From positions 496,001-560,000 of the forward strand of contig JAHBVY010000002.1 in NCBI GenBank assembly GCA_019637265.1: a stretch of DNA of 64,000 nt, written 5' to 3'. Positions 16,456 through 28,843 of the stretch are shown one piece after another. The position numbers were made by a program, and so were the translations under genes. Within the stretch, counting starts at the first letter, position 1. Each line of letters opens with the position of its first letter. Below the pieces are notes generated by a model. That model did not search any database. It saw nothing but the letters and a program-made list of their open reading frames with translations, and had not been told where the DNA came from. This DNA is from Polyangiaceae bacterium (GTDB taxonomy: Bacteria; Myxococcota_A; Polyangia; Polyangiales; Polyangiaceae).

Positions 16456-18855
16456 CTAATAGGCGTCGTCAGGCACCTTGACGTCATTCGGGAGGCCGAG
16501 GGAGAGCTCGGGGACGGCGGACTCACCGCCCTTCAGGTAGGCGTAGCGCGCCAGGTTGCCGAGCACGCGGCCCACGTAGCCGCGCGTCTCCGTGTAGGGG
16601 ATGCGCGCGACGAAGACGTCGAGCGGCAGCTCATGCCCCGTCTTCAGCCAGCGACTGACGGCGCTCGGCCCCGCGTTGTAAGCGGCGAGCGCCAGCGGCA
16701 CGCAGCCACTGAACTGATCGAGCACCTTCTTCAGGTAGTAAGAGCCGAACTGGATGTTGAACGCGGGCACCCGGAGCAGCTCGGGCTGATACGTGATGTC
16801 GAGCTCTCGAGCGACGTTCTTCGCGGTGGGCGGGATGAGCTGCATCAGCCCCACGGCGTTGGCGGGTGAGACCACGGCGGTGCGGAAGGCGCTCTCTTGG
16901 CGGATGAGCGCGTACACCAGGTGCGGCTCGAGGGAGTTCTTCTCGGCCTCGCGCTCCACCGCGGCGCTGAACGGCTCCGGGTAGATGCACTCCCAGCTCC
17001 AGCGATTGGCCTCCGTGGGTGCGCGGGAGAGCGTCTGATGACTCACCGCGCGTTGCCCGACGCGGTAGCGGCGCTCGGCGCTGCCGAGCTGCTCATAGGC
17101 GCGGCACAGCGCCTCATCGCCACGTGGTCCGTGTGCCTTACGAAATGCCGCCTCTTGGCGCCCCAGCTCGGCCTCGGCCTCCAGCGCGAGGCCCGCCTCG
17201 TGCAGCAGCCGCACCTTGGGGGGCAGGCTCACGGCGAGGGGCGCGCTGCTACCCGGCGCAGCGGCGAGGGCGATGGGGGGCGGCGGCGTTTCGCCCAGCT
17301 GCTTCAAGCGGGCCGCGGCGGCGAGCGCCGCGAACGACAGCGGGTGCTCTTGGATCACCTGGCGGAGCTGCTTCGCCGCGTCGGCGCGCTCACCACGCTC
17401 GAGGCGCGCGACGGCGATGAGCTGCGCGAGGTTGGCCTCATCACGACCCTTGGCGTCCGCCAAGAGCGCCCTCAGCGCCTCCTCCGCCTGCGCCGGCTTG
17501 CCCCCGGCGAGCCAGCTCACCGCGAGCTCGTAGCGCGCTGAGGCGGTGTGCTGACCACGCGCCCCATGACGAGCCAAGTAAGCCTTGTACGCCAGCTCCG
17601 CGCCGGCCCAGTCGCCCAGGATGTAGCGGAGCCGCGCCGCGTTGTAGCGCGCGTGCTCAGCGAAGCTGCTGCCCGGATGGCGCTTCGCGAACGCCTCGTA
17701 CATCTCGATCGCACGCGCGTCGTCGTGAGCGCGGGAGGTCGCGCGCGCCGCGTAGTACGCGTCGCGGATCGCGTGCACACTGCCGAGCTCCGCCGCCTTC
17801 GTGAGCAGCGGCGCGGCCTCACGGTAGCGCCGCGCGACGTAGCGTGACCAGCCGCGGGCGTGCACCAGCTCACGCTCGGGGATGGCGGGACCGCTCGCGC
17901 CCTTCAAGAGCTCGAGCTCGGCCTCCGTCGCCTCCACGTCGCCAGCGTCCGCGAAGCGCAGCGCGCGCTCATAGCGCTGCTTGGCGCTGAGCTTCACCGC
18001 CTCGGGCGCGAAAGCACCGGTCGCGGGGGCCAGCTCAGGCACCTCGGTGGCGACCCAACGAAGATCAGCCTGCGCCTCCGCTTCTTTGCCCTCGGCGCGC
18101 TTCAATCGTGCGCGGATGATGCGCGCCTCCGCCTCACGCCGGAGCGAGGGGGGATAGAGCTTGTCACGCTCGCGCTTCTTGGCTTGGGCGCGCCGCGTCG
18201 CTTCGCGCGCGATGACTTGCTGAGCGGCGGCCAACGCCAGCTTGGCATCGCCACCGCGCTCATGGGCGAGCGCCGCGCGCAGCAGATCGCGCGAGGTGCC
18301 CTGCGCGGTGTAGTAGGCCGCGGCTTGATCGAAGGGGCCCGCCTCCAGCTGGCAGCTGGCGCGCAGCTCAGTGATTTCCGTACGCAAAAGCGTGAGGGGC
18401 TCCTCCAGCGCCGTGAGCCGCTCCACGCACGCGGCGTGCTCCCCGAGCTCGGCCGCGGCGTAGGCGCGCGCGTAGCGCGTGGTGGGGACCTGGCGCTCGG
18501 CGTCGGGCAGCGCGTCGATGACGCGCGCCGCCGTCTTGAAATCGCCGATACGCATCGCCACCCGGAAATCCTTGGGCAAGGCGGGCGGCTCCTTCGCCGG
18601 TGGCTCGACGGGGGCCGCGCTGGAGGGCGCGGGCTCCACGCGGGCGGCGCTGGTGCCGGCCTCGGGCGGTAGCCCCTCCCCCGCTTTCTGCTGAGCGCAG
18701 GCGACGCCGAAGAGCGGCGAGAGCACTGAAAGCGCGGGCAACAGCGGTACCCAGCGCCCGGCGCGAACGGACGTGCGCCCCCTCGTCTGCTCCGCTGCCT
18801 GCTTCACTCGCCTCACCACGCCTCCCCCAGGGGTAGCACGAGGCACCCGCATCAC
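16456..18855 (-). CDS. Soluble lytic transglycosylase-like lipoprotein (Slt70 type)
   Basis: Cleaves the MurNAc-GlcNAc bond of peptidoglycan with 1,6-anhydro product. The 799-residue protein has a signal ending LFGVAC, a Pro/Ala linker, then a long superhelical region of TPR-like pairs (residues about 100-560) as in Slt70. The catalytic domain follows: LIRQESAFRTAVVSPANAVG with catalytic Glu at residue 654, GLMQLIPPTA, AAYNAGPSAVSRWLK and PYTETRGYVGRVL. Two neighbouring ATGs (18855 and 18852) are possible starts. It sits alone on the minus strand, downstream of a small barrel gene with a 92-base gap. Confidence 0.92.
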   Translation of the reverse strand: MMRVPRATPGGGVVRRVKQAAEQTRGRTSVRAGRWVPLLPALSVLSPLFGVACAQQKAGEGLPPEAGTSAARVEPAPSSAAPVEPPAKEPPALPKDFRVAMRIGDFKTAARVIDALPDAERQVPTTRYARAYAAAELGEHAACVERLTALEEPLTLLRTEITELRASCQLEAGPFDQAAAYYTAQGTSRDLLRAALAHERGGDAKLALAAAQQVIAREATRRAQAKKRERDKLYPPSLRREAEARIIRARLKRAEGKEAEAQADLRWVATEVPELAPATGAFAPEAVKLSAKQRYERALRFADAGDVEATEAELELLKGASGPAIPERELVHARGWSRYVARRYREAAPLLTKAAELGSVHAIRDAYYAARATSRAHDDARAIEMYEAFAKRHPGSSFAEHARYNAARLRYILGDWAGAELAYKAYLARHGARGQHTASARYELAVSWLAGGKPAQAEEALRALLADAKGRDEANLAQLIAVARLERGERADAAKQLRQVIQEHPLSFAALAAAARLKQLGETPPPPIALAAAPGSSAPLAVSLPPKVRLLHEAGLALEAEAELGRQEAAFRKAHGPRGDEALCRAYEQLGSAERRYRVGQRAVSHQTLSRAPTEANRWSWECIYPEPFSAAVEREAEKNSLEPHLVYALIRQESAFRTAVVSPANAVGLMQLIPPTAKNVARELDITYQPELLRVPAFNIQFGSYYLKKVLDQFSGCVPLALAAYNAGPSAVSRWLKTGHELPLDVFVARIPYTETRGYVGRVLGNLARYAYLKGGESAVPELSLGLPNDVKVPDDAY

Positions 18856-18947
18856 CGCAAGTTTAGCGCCCCCAAGCGCACCTGAGCGCCCTCACGAGCC
18901 ACCCTCCGCGCCCTCGCCGTGCACCGGGGCGGCGAGATGGAGCGCCC

Positions 18948-19496
18948 TCAGAAGCCCCAGGTGTGCTCCACCCGGAGCAGCCCCGTGAAGTAATCCAGCT
19001 CCGACAGCGTGCGGCTGTAGCGGAGCTGCACGCCGATCACGAGGTCGCGACTCACGGCGTGATCGAGGCCGAGGATCAGCGACGCGCCGACGTCGTGCCG
19101 GCCCTCGTCGCCCCCCGGGAGCTCGGGCCCGGCGAAGCGCCCATGGTAGCCAACCAGCGCCCCCAAGTAAGGGATCCACTCGATGACATCCAGCTTGTAA
19201 GACAAACCGGTCGCTGCGCTGACGAGGTGTGAGCGGTCACTCACCTCCGGGTGCAGCGCGTGGAGCCCCCACGTGAGCTCGAGGCGCCAGTCGAAGACGT
19301 CACTGAGCCCATAAGCGGTGTGAGCGCCCACCACGGGCGGACCCAGCGACTCACCGAACGGCGCGCCCGAGCCTGAGACATCCGGTAGCTGCCCCACCCC
19401 CAAACCCACCCCCAAGTGCCACTGACGCTCGAACGCCTGGACGTCCGACGTCACCACGCCGAGCCCCACGCACACCGCCCACGCAGCCCATTTCAT
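18948..19496 (-). CDS. Small outer-membrane beta-barrel protein
   Basis: A 182-residue protein. ATG 19496 gives a signal peptide (MKWAAWAVCVGLGVVTSDVQA). The mature sequence is a run of alternating strands with aromatic girdles (QWHLGVGLGVGQL, DWRLELTWGLHAL, WIPYLGALVGYHG, LVIGVQLRYSRTL, LLRVEHTWGF) ending in Phe, the classic terminal residue of Bam-inserted barrels. An 8-stranded porin-like barrel of unknown specificity is likely. A longer frame from 19667 is Arg-rich and lacks features. Confidence 0.75.
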   Translation of the reverse strand: MKWAAWAVCVGLGVVTSDVQAFERQWHLGVGLGVGQLPDVSGSGAPFGESLGPPVVGAHTAYGLSDVFDWRLELTWGLHALHPEVSDRSHLVSAATGLSYKLDVIEWIPYLGALVGYHGRFAGPELPGGDEGRHDVGASLILGLDHAVSRDLVIGVQLRYSRTLSELDYFTGLLRVEHTWGF

Positions 19497-19668
19497 CGGC
19501 CCCGGGCTTACCACCCGTGAGCGGCGCGAGCGACCAGCAGGCTGCGGATTCTGTGAGGCTCTCAGTCGGGACGTGGCGCCCTGAAACGCGAGCAGCCCTT
19601 CGCCCCCGCGTGACGCCACGTCGCCCCGGCTGCCCATTCGAGCGCGACCAACGGAGACCGCGACCACG

Positions 19669-21989
<2,321 letters not shown>

Positions 21990-21993
<4 letters not shown>

Positions 21994-23198
21994 GAGCCGC
22001 GGAGCGCGAAGAACACCACCAGGGCGATCACCGCCAGCACCAACACCACCAGGGCGGGGCCGGGGCGCCGCGCGGGCGCGGGTGCCGATGGACGCACCAT
22101 GCCCTGAAGCGAAGGCGGCGATGGCTCGATACCCGAATCTACCCGGGCTGATAGGGCGCTCCCCGAAGCGCTCTCGGGAGGCGCCTCGAGCGCGGTCGCT
22201 GCCTCGCGCTCGAGCTCGCTCGCGCGCTGCTCCCGCTGCTGACGCCGCTCGAGGATCTCCGCGCCGAAGTGCTCCATCAGCCACTCGCCGAAGCGAAGCG
22301 GACTGGTGAGCAGCGAGGCCTTGGCGGCGTAGTCCTCCAGATCGCGGAGCGCCGCCTGCGCCGTGGGGTAGCGCGCCTCACGATCGCGGCTGAGGAGGCG
22401 CATCACGATCGCGTGGAGCTCCGCTTCATTCGGGTAGCCGCGCGCTGGCAGCTCCGGGATCTCGGCGCGCGCCGCTTGGTCCAGGGAGGGCGCCGCGCCC
22501 TTCGCCACGCGATACAGGCGACGCCCAGCGAGCAACTCCCACAGCATGATGCCCGCCGCGAACACGTCAGCCCGCGCGTCGAGCGGCTCCCCCGCCGCCG
22601 CCTCCGGGCTCATGTAGCCGGCCTTGCCCTGGATCGCCTCCTCCGGCACCTCTTCCCCGCTGCCCATCGCGCGCGCGATGCCAAAATCGCACAGCTTCAC
22701 CTCCCCCTCGAAGCTGATGAGGATGTTCGAGGGCGACACGTCGCGATGCACGATGTTGAGCTTCTGCCCGTCGTCCCCGCGCCGCCGATGCGCGTAGTCG
22801 AGGGCGCGCAGCGTCTCCCCGACGATCCACAGCGTGAACTCGATGGGCAGCGGGATCTGCTTCTTGGTGCACGCCTTGAGGAGCTCTCGCAGGTCGAAGC
22901 CCTCCACGTACTCCATGGCGATGTAGAGCTGCCCCTCCTCACGCCCGAGGTCGATCACCTGAGCGATGCTGCCGTGGGTGAGCTGCGCCGAGAGCTTGGC
23001 CTCCTCGATGAACAGCCGGCTGAACTCCGGGCTGCCCGAGAGCATCGGCAAGATCTGCTTCACCACCACGCGACGCGAGCCCCCGAGCTCCGTCGAGCGC
23101 TTCCCGAGGTAAATGCGCGCCATCCCGCCCTCGCCGATCTGATCGAACAGCAAGAACTGACCGAAGCGCCGAGGGAGCTGCTCTTCTGCAGAGGTCAC
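21990..23198 (-). CDS. Tail-anchored Ser/Thr protein kinase
   Basis: A 402-residue Hanks-type kinase. From GTG 23198: Gly-rich loop IGEGGMARIYLG, VVVKQ with the ATP Lys at about 47, IVHRDVSPSNIL with catalytic Asp near 153, DFGIARA at 171 onward, GKAGYMSPE, and a normal C-lobe. After about 90 residues of linker the protein ends in a membrane helix (ALVVLVLAVIALVVFFAL) and RGS, so the kinase faces the cytoplasm as a tail anchor. It precedes priA with a 4-base ATGA overlap. GTG 23198 has a weak ribosome site and the start is not certain. Confidence 0.9.
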
Positions 23199-23375
23199 GG
23201 AGGCTAGATCGCAGGGGACCGAGGTCTGGTCAAGCCTGCCCGGAGCGACGGGCACCGCTCTGCGTGGCACGCGAACCCCCACCCCGCTAAGCTCTTACGC
23301 CGCATCTCGCGAGATGCGCTCGAACGAGCACCCACGAAGGAGCGCCTGCGCTCCTCCTCAGTCTTGGGCCACCCT

Positions 23376-24638
23376 ATGCTGCGTCGCGAATTCCTCACCT
23401 CCTCCCTCGGTATCGGCGCGGGTCTCTTGCTCCCCGGCGTCATCGGTTGCAGCTCGGACAGCGAGCCCGCCTCGCCGAAGCCCCTCGACCTCGGGCCTCG
23501 TCACCCCGTGCAGAAGGGGCCCTACGTCCAGCTGGTAGGCGGCGGCCGCGCGCGGCTCCGGCTCGAGACCTCGTTCGACGAGCCCGCCCACGTCCTCATC
23601 ACCCGCGGCGGCAAGCAGGCGCTGTTCATCCCTACCCGCAACGCCGAGACGCTGGATTATTCCCGTACGGGATTGAACACCTCCGTCCCGGACGTCCCTG
23701 GGCTCCACGTGCTGCACGAGATCGAGATCGAAGATCTCGAGCCCGGCGAGGTGGTCAACTACACTGTCCCTCTGGAGGAAGGTGAGATCACCGGCTCCTT
23801 CAAGGCGCCGCCCGCGAGCGACGCGCCGGTGCGCATCGGGTGGATCGCGGACACCATGTTCCCCATGGCGGAGGAGCAGGTGGCGCTGCTCGCCTCCCAC
23901 GCGCCGGACGTCGTCCTTCACGGTGGCGACATCAACTACGATCCCAACCCCTTCGACACCTGGAACGGCACCATGGCGGGCTTCGCGCCGCTGTTTCGCC
24001 TGGCGCCGATGCACTTCGTCCTGGGCAACCACGAGTTCGAGTCGCAAGACGAGATCACGGTGCAGTACGAGCGCCTGTTCGCGGGCCAAGGGGATACCGG
24101 CAGCACCGCGCGCTACTTCGCCTTCAGCTATGGGATGGTGCGCTTCATCTGCCTGGACAGTGAGTCAGGTAAGCTGGCTGAGGTGGACCCACCGCAGCTC
24201 GACTGGCTCGACGCCGAGCTCGCGAGCGCCACCCTGGATCCAAACATCCGCGAGGTCATCGTCGCCTTCCACCGCCCCACCTACACCCTGAGCAAGCACG
24301 GGGTCTCCGACATCACCGTGCGAAGTCGGCTGCACCAGCGCTTCGTGGACCACGGCGTGCGGCTGGTGTTGGCGGGCCACGCGCACTCCTTCGAGCGCTT
24401 CGTGGTCGAGGGCGTCACCTACATCATCGACGGTGGGGGCGGCGCGCTGCTCTACGACCCCGATGAAGATCGCGAGAAGATCGAGGAGCTTCGGCCCGGG
24501 GAGTCGGCGCTGCGCGTGGCCGTCGATCGCTCCTACGGGATCACGCTGATCGACGTCACGGCGGAGGGGGCGCTGAAGGTGCTGCGCCAACGCAAGGACG
24601 GCGAGGTGATCGACGAGTGGGAGCTGCCAGCGCGCTGA
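23376..24638 (+). CDS. Exported metallophosphatase, purple acid phosphatase-like
   Basis: A 420-residue protein with a twin-arginine-like signal (MLRREFLTSSLGIGAGLLLP) ending in a lipobox (VIGC). Residues about 45-145 look like the fibronectin-like N-domain of purple acid phosphatases. The metallophosphoesterase domain has GWIADTM, LHGGDINYD, LGNHEFESQ, IVAFHRPTYTLS and LAGHAHSFER, with the last His pair completing a two-metal site. The first motif has a Met where a second ligand would be usual, which may weaken one metal. Transcribed divergently from the kinase-priA pair. Confidence 0.88.
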   Translation: MLRREFLTSSLGIGAGLLLPGVIGCSSDSEPASPKPLDLGPRHPVQKGPYVQLVGGGRARLRLETSFDEPAHVLITRGGKQALFIPTRNAETLDYSRTGLNTSVPDVPGLHVLHEIEIEDLEPGEVVNYTVPLEEGEITGSFKAPPASDAPVRIGWIADTMFPMAEEQVALLASHAPDVVLHGGDINYDPNPFDTWNGTMAGFAPLFRLAPMHFVLGNHEFESQDEITVQYERLFAGQGDTGSTARYFAFSYGMVRFICLDSESGKLAEVDPPQLDWLDAELASATLDPNIREVIVAFHRPTYTLSKHGVSDITVRSRLHQRFVDHGVRLVLAGHAHSFERFVVEGVTYIIDGGGGALLYDPDEDREKIEELRPGESALRVAVDRSYGITLIDVTAEGALKVLRQRKDGEVIDEWELPAR

Positions 24639-24654
24639 CTCATCGCTGGGGATT

Positions 24655-24790
24655 CGTCAGGTATCGTGACTGGATCCAGGGTGCGCATTTCTTCAGTGAC
24701 CGTGACTGGATCTTGGTGCCGCATTTCTTCAGTGACCGTGACTGGATCTTGGCCCCCCTGGTTCCGCGTTTCTTCAGTGATCAGCTCTTG
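24655..24790. repeat. 36-bp tandem repeat
   Basis: CGTGACTGGATC begins at 24665, 24701 and 24737, so the unit is 36 bases, flanked by TTCTTCAGTGACC. A degenerate fourth unit starts at 24772. Because 36 is a multiple of three, both strands stay open, giving 12-residue repeats (FFSDRDWILVPH on plus, EEMRHQDPVTVT on minus). No gene is called from it. Confidence 0.85.
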
Positions 24791-24852
24791 GCGCCGCAGC
24801 TCGTCAGCCAATCTGATGATTTGCCGCCGGAGTGCGCGACACGCGTGAAGTG

Positions 24853-25179
24853 ATGCTCGTCTGGATCTTGCTCGCCGCTGCGCTCGTCTTCGGGCTGTTT
24901 TGGCTCGTGATTCGGCGCCAGAACGAGCTCTTCTGTATCCGCGTGGAATCATCCAAGCTGCGCCTGGTGCGCGGCGCGGTGCCGCCACGCCTGAAGAGCG
25001 ATCTGGAGGACGTGGTGAAGCGCGCCCAGGTCGTGAGCGGGGAGATCCGGCTGGTGACGGAGGGTGGCGCGCCGCGGGTGCTCACCCAAGGCCTGAGCCC
25101 GGGCGTCGCGCAGCAGGTGCGCAACGTGATCGGCACCTGGCGCCTCCCGGCGCTGCGCAACGCGGGCCGCAGGGCGTGA
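24853..25179 (+). CDS. DUF3634-like small membrane protein
   Basis: A 108-residue protein. One N-terminal helix (MLVWILLAAALVFGLFWLVI) is followed by a cytoplasmic domain LFCIRVESSKLRLVRGAVPP, EDVVKRAQVVSGEIRLV and NVIGTWRLPALR. The layout (one helix, then a basic VRGxxPPRL segment) fits DUF3634. Function of that family is unknown. ATG 24853 is chosen because the helix starts there. The gap to the M13 peptidase gene is 25 bases. Confidence 0.72.
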   Translation: MLVWILLAAALVFGLFWLVIRRQNELFCIRVESSKLRLVRGAVPPRLKSDLEDVVKRAQVVSGEIRLVTEGGAPRVLTQGLSPGVAQQVRNVIGTWRLPALRNAGRRA

Positions 25180-25204
25180 AGCTCGAGCGTGATACAGTGC
25201 GAGC

Positions 25205-27256
25205 ATGCGGCGCGCGCGAAGCTGCCTGTGCCTCAGCCTAGGCGTCGGCGTGGCGCTCGGCTGCGCCGAACGCGGTAGTCAGCCTCGAGAACTGACTCCG
25301 CCCTCCGCAGCGCCTCCCACCGCGTCATCGGCCGCGCCGTCGCCGCTGGACGCGAGCAGCGGTGGGCTCGATCCCGCCGCGATGGATGTCCAGGTGAACC
25401 CTTGTGACGACCTCTATCGTCACGCCTGCGGCGGTTACCTCACGAGCGCCCAGGTGCCGCCCAACCGTCAATGGGTGGATCTGACCGGTGATGCCATCTC
25501 CGATCGCCGGCGCGAGCTCTCACGCGCTGCCCTAGCCCAATCGACAGCAGCGCGCACCGCAGCCGCTCGCTGCCAGGACGAAGCGAGCATCGAAGCCGCA
25601 GGCATCGAGCCGCTCCAAGGCCTCCTCAGCGTGATCCAGGGCGCGACCTCACGCGCCGGCTTCTCACGCGCGCTCGCCGCACTACACAGCCACGGCATCG
25701 ACGCCGTCTTCTCACTGAGCAGGGGGATCGATCGGGGGTTGGTAGCGCCGCGCGGCGCCCTCGCGGCACCACAGTCCCCGGGTGGCGCTCTCGTCTCCCC
25801 GCACCGCCTGCGCCTCACCCCCGCCTCGTCACCGCTCGAGGCGCTGAACGGCGACACCGAGCGCCTCACCACCCTCCTCACGGCGGCGCTCGGCTGGCTC
25901 CATCGCGCGGCGCCGAACGGCGCTTCGCCGTCGCCGCTCGAAGCCGAGGTGGCGGGCGCGCTGCGCGTCGAACAGCGGCTCTATCAGGCGATGCCCGCCC
26001 AATCGTCAGACGAACTCACCCAACCGGGCCGTGGATCGAATCCAGGAGCGGGCCCCGTCGATTGGTCCGTTTACATGACTTCTCGCGGCGTCAGCGCAGG
26101 CTCGGCGCGAGGCATCGAGCAGCGCGCTTCATGGTGGCCCGAAGTAGCGCGAGCGCTCACCGCGCTCTCGAGCGCCGAGCTCCAGAGCTTCCTCCGCTTC
26201 CGCCTGCTGCTCGGCGCGGAGCTCGCACTACCGCGGGAGGCCCGGAGCGCCTTGGGCGCGCTCGCCCTCGCGCCGGGTGAAACCGCCCAGCGCCCCCGCC
26301 GCGATCGCTGTGAGCGGTGGGCGGAGCGCGCGTTTCAAGGCGAGCTGGGGCCCGCCTTCGCCGAGCTCGCGCTCCCGAGGGCGGCGAACGCCGAAGCCAC
26401 CGCGCTCGTCGCCAGCATCCGCGCGGAGGCCGCGCGCCACTTCGATGAGCCCGACGCGCGAAGCCACCTCGCAGAGGTCGTCATCCAGCTCGGCGCCGGG
26501 CGCATCGAGCCTGAGCATTCATTAGCTAAGCTGACTGATGCTTCCTCCTTCGGTGAGCTGTGGCTCACGGTGACGCGCGAGGCGCAGGCTGGCTCCCTGC
26601 GTCAGCTGATGGCGCCGGTGGAGCGCGAGCGGATGCCGGTGCTCACCAGCACGCCCAACCTCTTCTACCACCCCGGGCTGCACGCGGTGGTGGCGCCGGC
26701 CGGCTACCTGCTCCCGCCCAACTTCGTGCCCGGCGCGGCGCCCGAGCAGAACTACGCGCGGCTCGGCTTCGGCCTCGCTCACGAGCTGGCCCACGCCTTC
26801 GACGCGCCAGCCACGGAGCCTGTATTGTTACCATACGGAAAAATGGACGCCGGCGACGCCAGCGCTGGGCGCGGCGCAGCGCGCGCCTGCCTCGCGAAGG
26901 CGCTCGAAGCCGAGGGCGCGCTCCCCGAAGGCGCGCTCGCCGAGCGGCGCTTGAACGAGGTCATGGCGGACATCGCCGGCATCCAAATGGCCTACGCCGC
27001 GCTCGAAGCCCAGCTCACACGTCAGAGCGAGGCGGAGCGCGCCGCCGCGCGCCGCCGCTTCTGGCTCCACTACGCTCAGTCCCACTGCCGAAAGACCACC
27101 GAAGCGGGGGCGCGCTGGCTCGCGGCGCACGCCGCTCACCCCCCGAACGCGCTGCGGGTCAACCTCACCGCGCGCCACGTACCCACCCTGGCCCGCGATC
27201 TGGGCTGCGCCGCGAGCGCGCCGCGCCCCGTGTGCACCTCGAGCGACGCGCCGTGA
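25205..27256 (+). CDS. M13 (neprilysin) family zinc metallopeptidase lipoprotein
   Basis: A 683-residue endopeptidase of the neprilysin/PepO family anchored in the envelope: the signal ends LGVGVALGC. Family hallmarks in order: NPCDDLYRHACGGYL near the N-terminus, PAGYLLPPNF (the loop before the active site), HELAH at residues 526-530 with both zinc His and catalytic Glu, NEVMADIAGIQMAY with the third zinc ligand, and ALRVNLTARHVP near the end. Substrates are short peptides. A Cys-rich N-terminal half with weak similarity to the family suggests lineage drift. It ends 65 bases from the convergent lysC. Confidence 0.92.
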   Translation: MRRARSCLCLSLGVGVALGCAERGSQPRELTPPSAAPPTASSAAPSPLDASSGGLDPAAMDVQVNPCDDLYRHACGGYLTSAQVPPNRQWVDLTGDAISDRRRELSRAALAQSTAARTAAARCQDEASIEAAGIEPLQGLLSVIQGATSRAGFSRALAALHSHGIDAVFSLSRGIDRGLVAPRGALAAPQSPGGALVSPHRLRLTPASSPLEALNGDTERLTTLLTAALGWLHRAAPNGASPSPLEAEVAGALRVEQRLYQAMPAQSSDELTQPGRGSNPGAGPVDWSVYMTSRGVSAGSARGIEQRASWWPEVARALTALSSAELQSFLRFRLLLGAELALPREARSALGALALAPGETAQRPRRDRCERWAERAFQGELGPAFAELALPRAANAEATALVASIRAEAARHFDEPDARSHLAEVVIQLGAGRIEPEHSLAKLTDASSFGELWLTVTREAQAGSLRQLMAPVERERMPVLTSTPNLFYHPGLHAVVAPAGYLLPPNFVPGAAPEQNYARLGFGLAHELAHAFDAPATEPVLLPYGKMDAGDASAGRGAARACLAKALEAEGALPEGALAERRLNEVMADIAGIQMAYAALEAQLTRQSEAERAAARRRFWLHYAQSHCRKTTEAGARWLAAHAAHPPNALRVNLTARHVPTLARDLGCAASAPRPVCTSSDAP

Positions 27257-27321
27257 AGCAAGCTCAGCGACTCAGCCGGTGACGACGCCGTGCAGCGGGC
27301 GCCTCCTAACCCCCAAAAAAC

Positions 27322-28557
27322 CTACTCCAGCTCGAGATCGTCGCGATCGAGGCCGAAGCCGGTGTGGAGCGCGCGCACGGCGAGCTCGGTGTACTTGCTG
27401 GCGATCACGCAGCTCACCTTGATCTCGCTGGTGCTGATGGCTTGGATGTTGATGCCCTCTTCCGCGAGGATACGGAACATGCGGCTGGCCACGCCGGCGT
27501 GGGAGCGCATCCCCAGCCCCACGATCGACACCTTCACGATGTCCATGTCGTACTCGATGGCCGCGCCGCCGATCTCACGCGCGCAGCGCTCGATGCTCTC
27601 CTTGGTGCGCGCGAGGTCTTGCTTCGGCACCGTGAAGGTGACGTCCGTGGTGTGCCCGCCTTCGCGCGAGGGGCTCTGGATGATCATGTCCACGGAGACG
27701 TTCTGATCCGCGAGCATCCCGAACACCGTGGCCACCACGCCGGGTTTGTCAGGGACATTGATGAGCTGCACCTTGCCCTCGCTCTTGTCGTAGGCGATGC
27801 CGGTGACCACCACCTTCTCGAGGCCCTCTTCCCCCGCCACGATGGTGCCGGGGCGATCGCTGAATGATGAACGCACGTGGATCGGTACTCCGTATTTCAT
27901 GGCCACTTCGACGGAGCGGATCTGCAGCACCTTGGCGCCGAGGCTGGCAAGCTCCAGCATCTCCTCGTAGCTGATGCGGTCGATCTTCCGCGCCTTGCGG
28001 CAGATGTTGGGGTCCGTCGTGTAGACCCCGTCGACGTCGGTGTAGATCTCGCACACGTCGGCGCGGATCGCCGCGGCGATGGCGACGGCGGTGGTGTCCG
28101 AGCCACCGCGACCCAGGGTGTTGATGTCGCCCGCGTCGTCCACCCCTTGAAAGCCAGCCACCACGGCTATTTTCCCGTTCGCCACGGTGTCGAGCAGCTT
28201 GGTCCCCTCAATCTCGAGGATGCGCGCCTTGGTGAAGGCGCCATCCGTGCGGATACGGATTTGAGAGCCGAGCAGGCTGCGCGCCGGGTGCCCCAGCTTC
28301 TGCACCGTGAGCGCGACCAGCGCCGCGCTCACCTGCTCGCCAGTGGAGGCCAGCACGTCGAGCTCGCGCGCGTCGGGCAGCGGCGTCACCTGCGAGGCGA
28401 GCCCGAGCAGGCGGTTGGTCTCGCCCGCCATCGCGCTCACGATCATCACCACCTGATCGCCCGCTCGCGAGGCCGCGATCGCGCGCTCCGCGACGCGCTC
28501 CATCCGCTCGAGGGAGCCGACCGAGGTGCCACCGTACTTCTGGACCACCAGCGCCAC
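27322..28557 (-). CDS. lysC: Aspartate kinase
   Basis: First step of lysine, threonine and methionine synthesis: phosphorylates aspartate with ATP. The 411-residue product has the amino-acid kinase start [11 protein letters not shown], the substrate region ([15 protein letters not shown]), [15 protein letters not shown], and two C-terminal ACT domains ([20 protein letters not shown] and [17 protein letters not shown]) that bind the feedback regulator. GTG 28557 is the start; the length fits the single-function alpha/beta type. Divergent from the FliO gene. Confidence 0.95.
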   Translation of the reverse strand: MALVVQKYGGTSVGSLERMERVAERAIAASRAGDQVVMIVSAMAGETNRLLGLASQVTPLPDARELDVLASTGEQVSAALVALTVQKLGHPARSLLGSQIRIRTDGAFTKARILEIEGTKLLDTVANGKIAVVAGFQGVDDAGDINTLGRGGSDTTAVAIAAAIRADVCEIYTDVDGVYTTDPNICRKARKIDRISYEEMLELASLGAKVLQIRSVEVAMKYGVPIHVRSSFSDRPGTIVAGEEGLEKVVVTGIAYDKSEGKVQLINVPDKPGVVATVFGMLADQNVSVDMIIQSPSREGGHTTDVTFTVPKQDLARTKESIERCAREIGGAAIEYDMDIVKVSIVGLGMRSHAGVASRMFRILAEEGINIQAISTSEIKVSCVIASKYTELAVRALHTGFGLDRDDLELE

Positions 28558-28649
28558 GAGGCGCGGCTAATGCCACCCGCCCGGCGCGTCAATTCCAGAC
28601 TCCCAAGCCTCGAGCCCACACCAAGCATTGAAGGAGCCGATGATCGTGT

Positions 28650-28669
28650 GGGGGTTTGGCAGGGCACCG
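28650..28669 (+). repeat. Dispersed G-rich repeat, TTTGGCA type
   Basis: GGGGGTTTGGCAGGGCACCG, just before the 49-base-spaced hairpin pair in the lysC-FliO gap. Confidence 0.7.
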
Positions 28670-28674
28670 CACTA

Positions 28675-28768
28675 GCACCACGCCTCAGGTAGGGGCAGCC
28701 CCCCGTGGCTGCCCTTCACTAGCGCACCACGCCTCAGGTAGGGGCAGCCCCCCGTGGCTGCCCTTCAC
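28675..28768 (+). repeat. Duplicated 45-bp hairpin element
   Basis: Two identical 45-base copies (28675-28719 and 28724-28768, period 49). Each contains GGGCAGCC-CCCCGT-GGCTGCCC, an 8-bp perfect stem. The loop CCCCGT recurs in a third hairpin at 31356-31375, which argues for a REP-like element family rather than a simple terminator. Confidence 0.85.
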
Positions 28769-28843
28769 ATACTGCACGCGGCGTCTGGAGCAACGCCTAC
28801 TCCGGCACACCTTCACCGATGAATCGGCTACCCTCGGCGCCGG

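Noticed and set aside
24655-24790. CRISPR array
   Set aside because: The 36-base units abut each other with no spacers.
28558-28592. TTGACG as -35 of lysC
   Set aside because: No acceptable -10 at 16-18 bases before the start codon.
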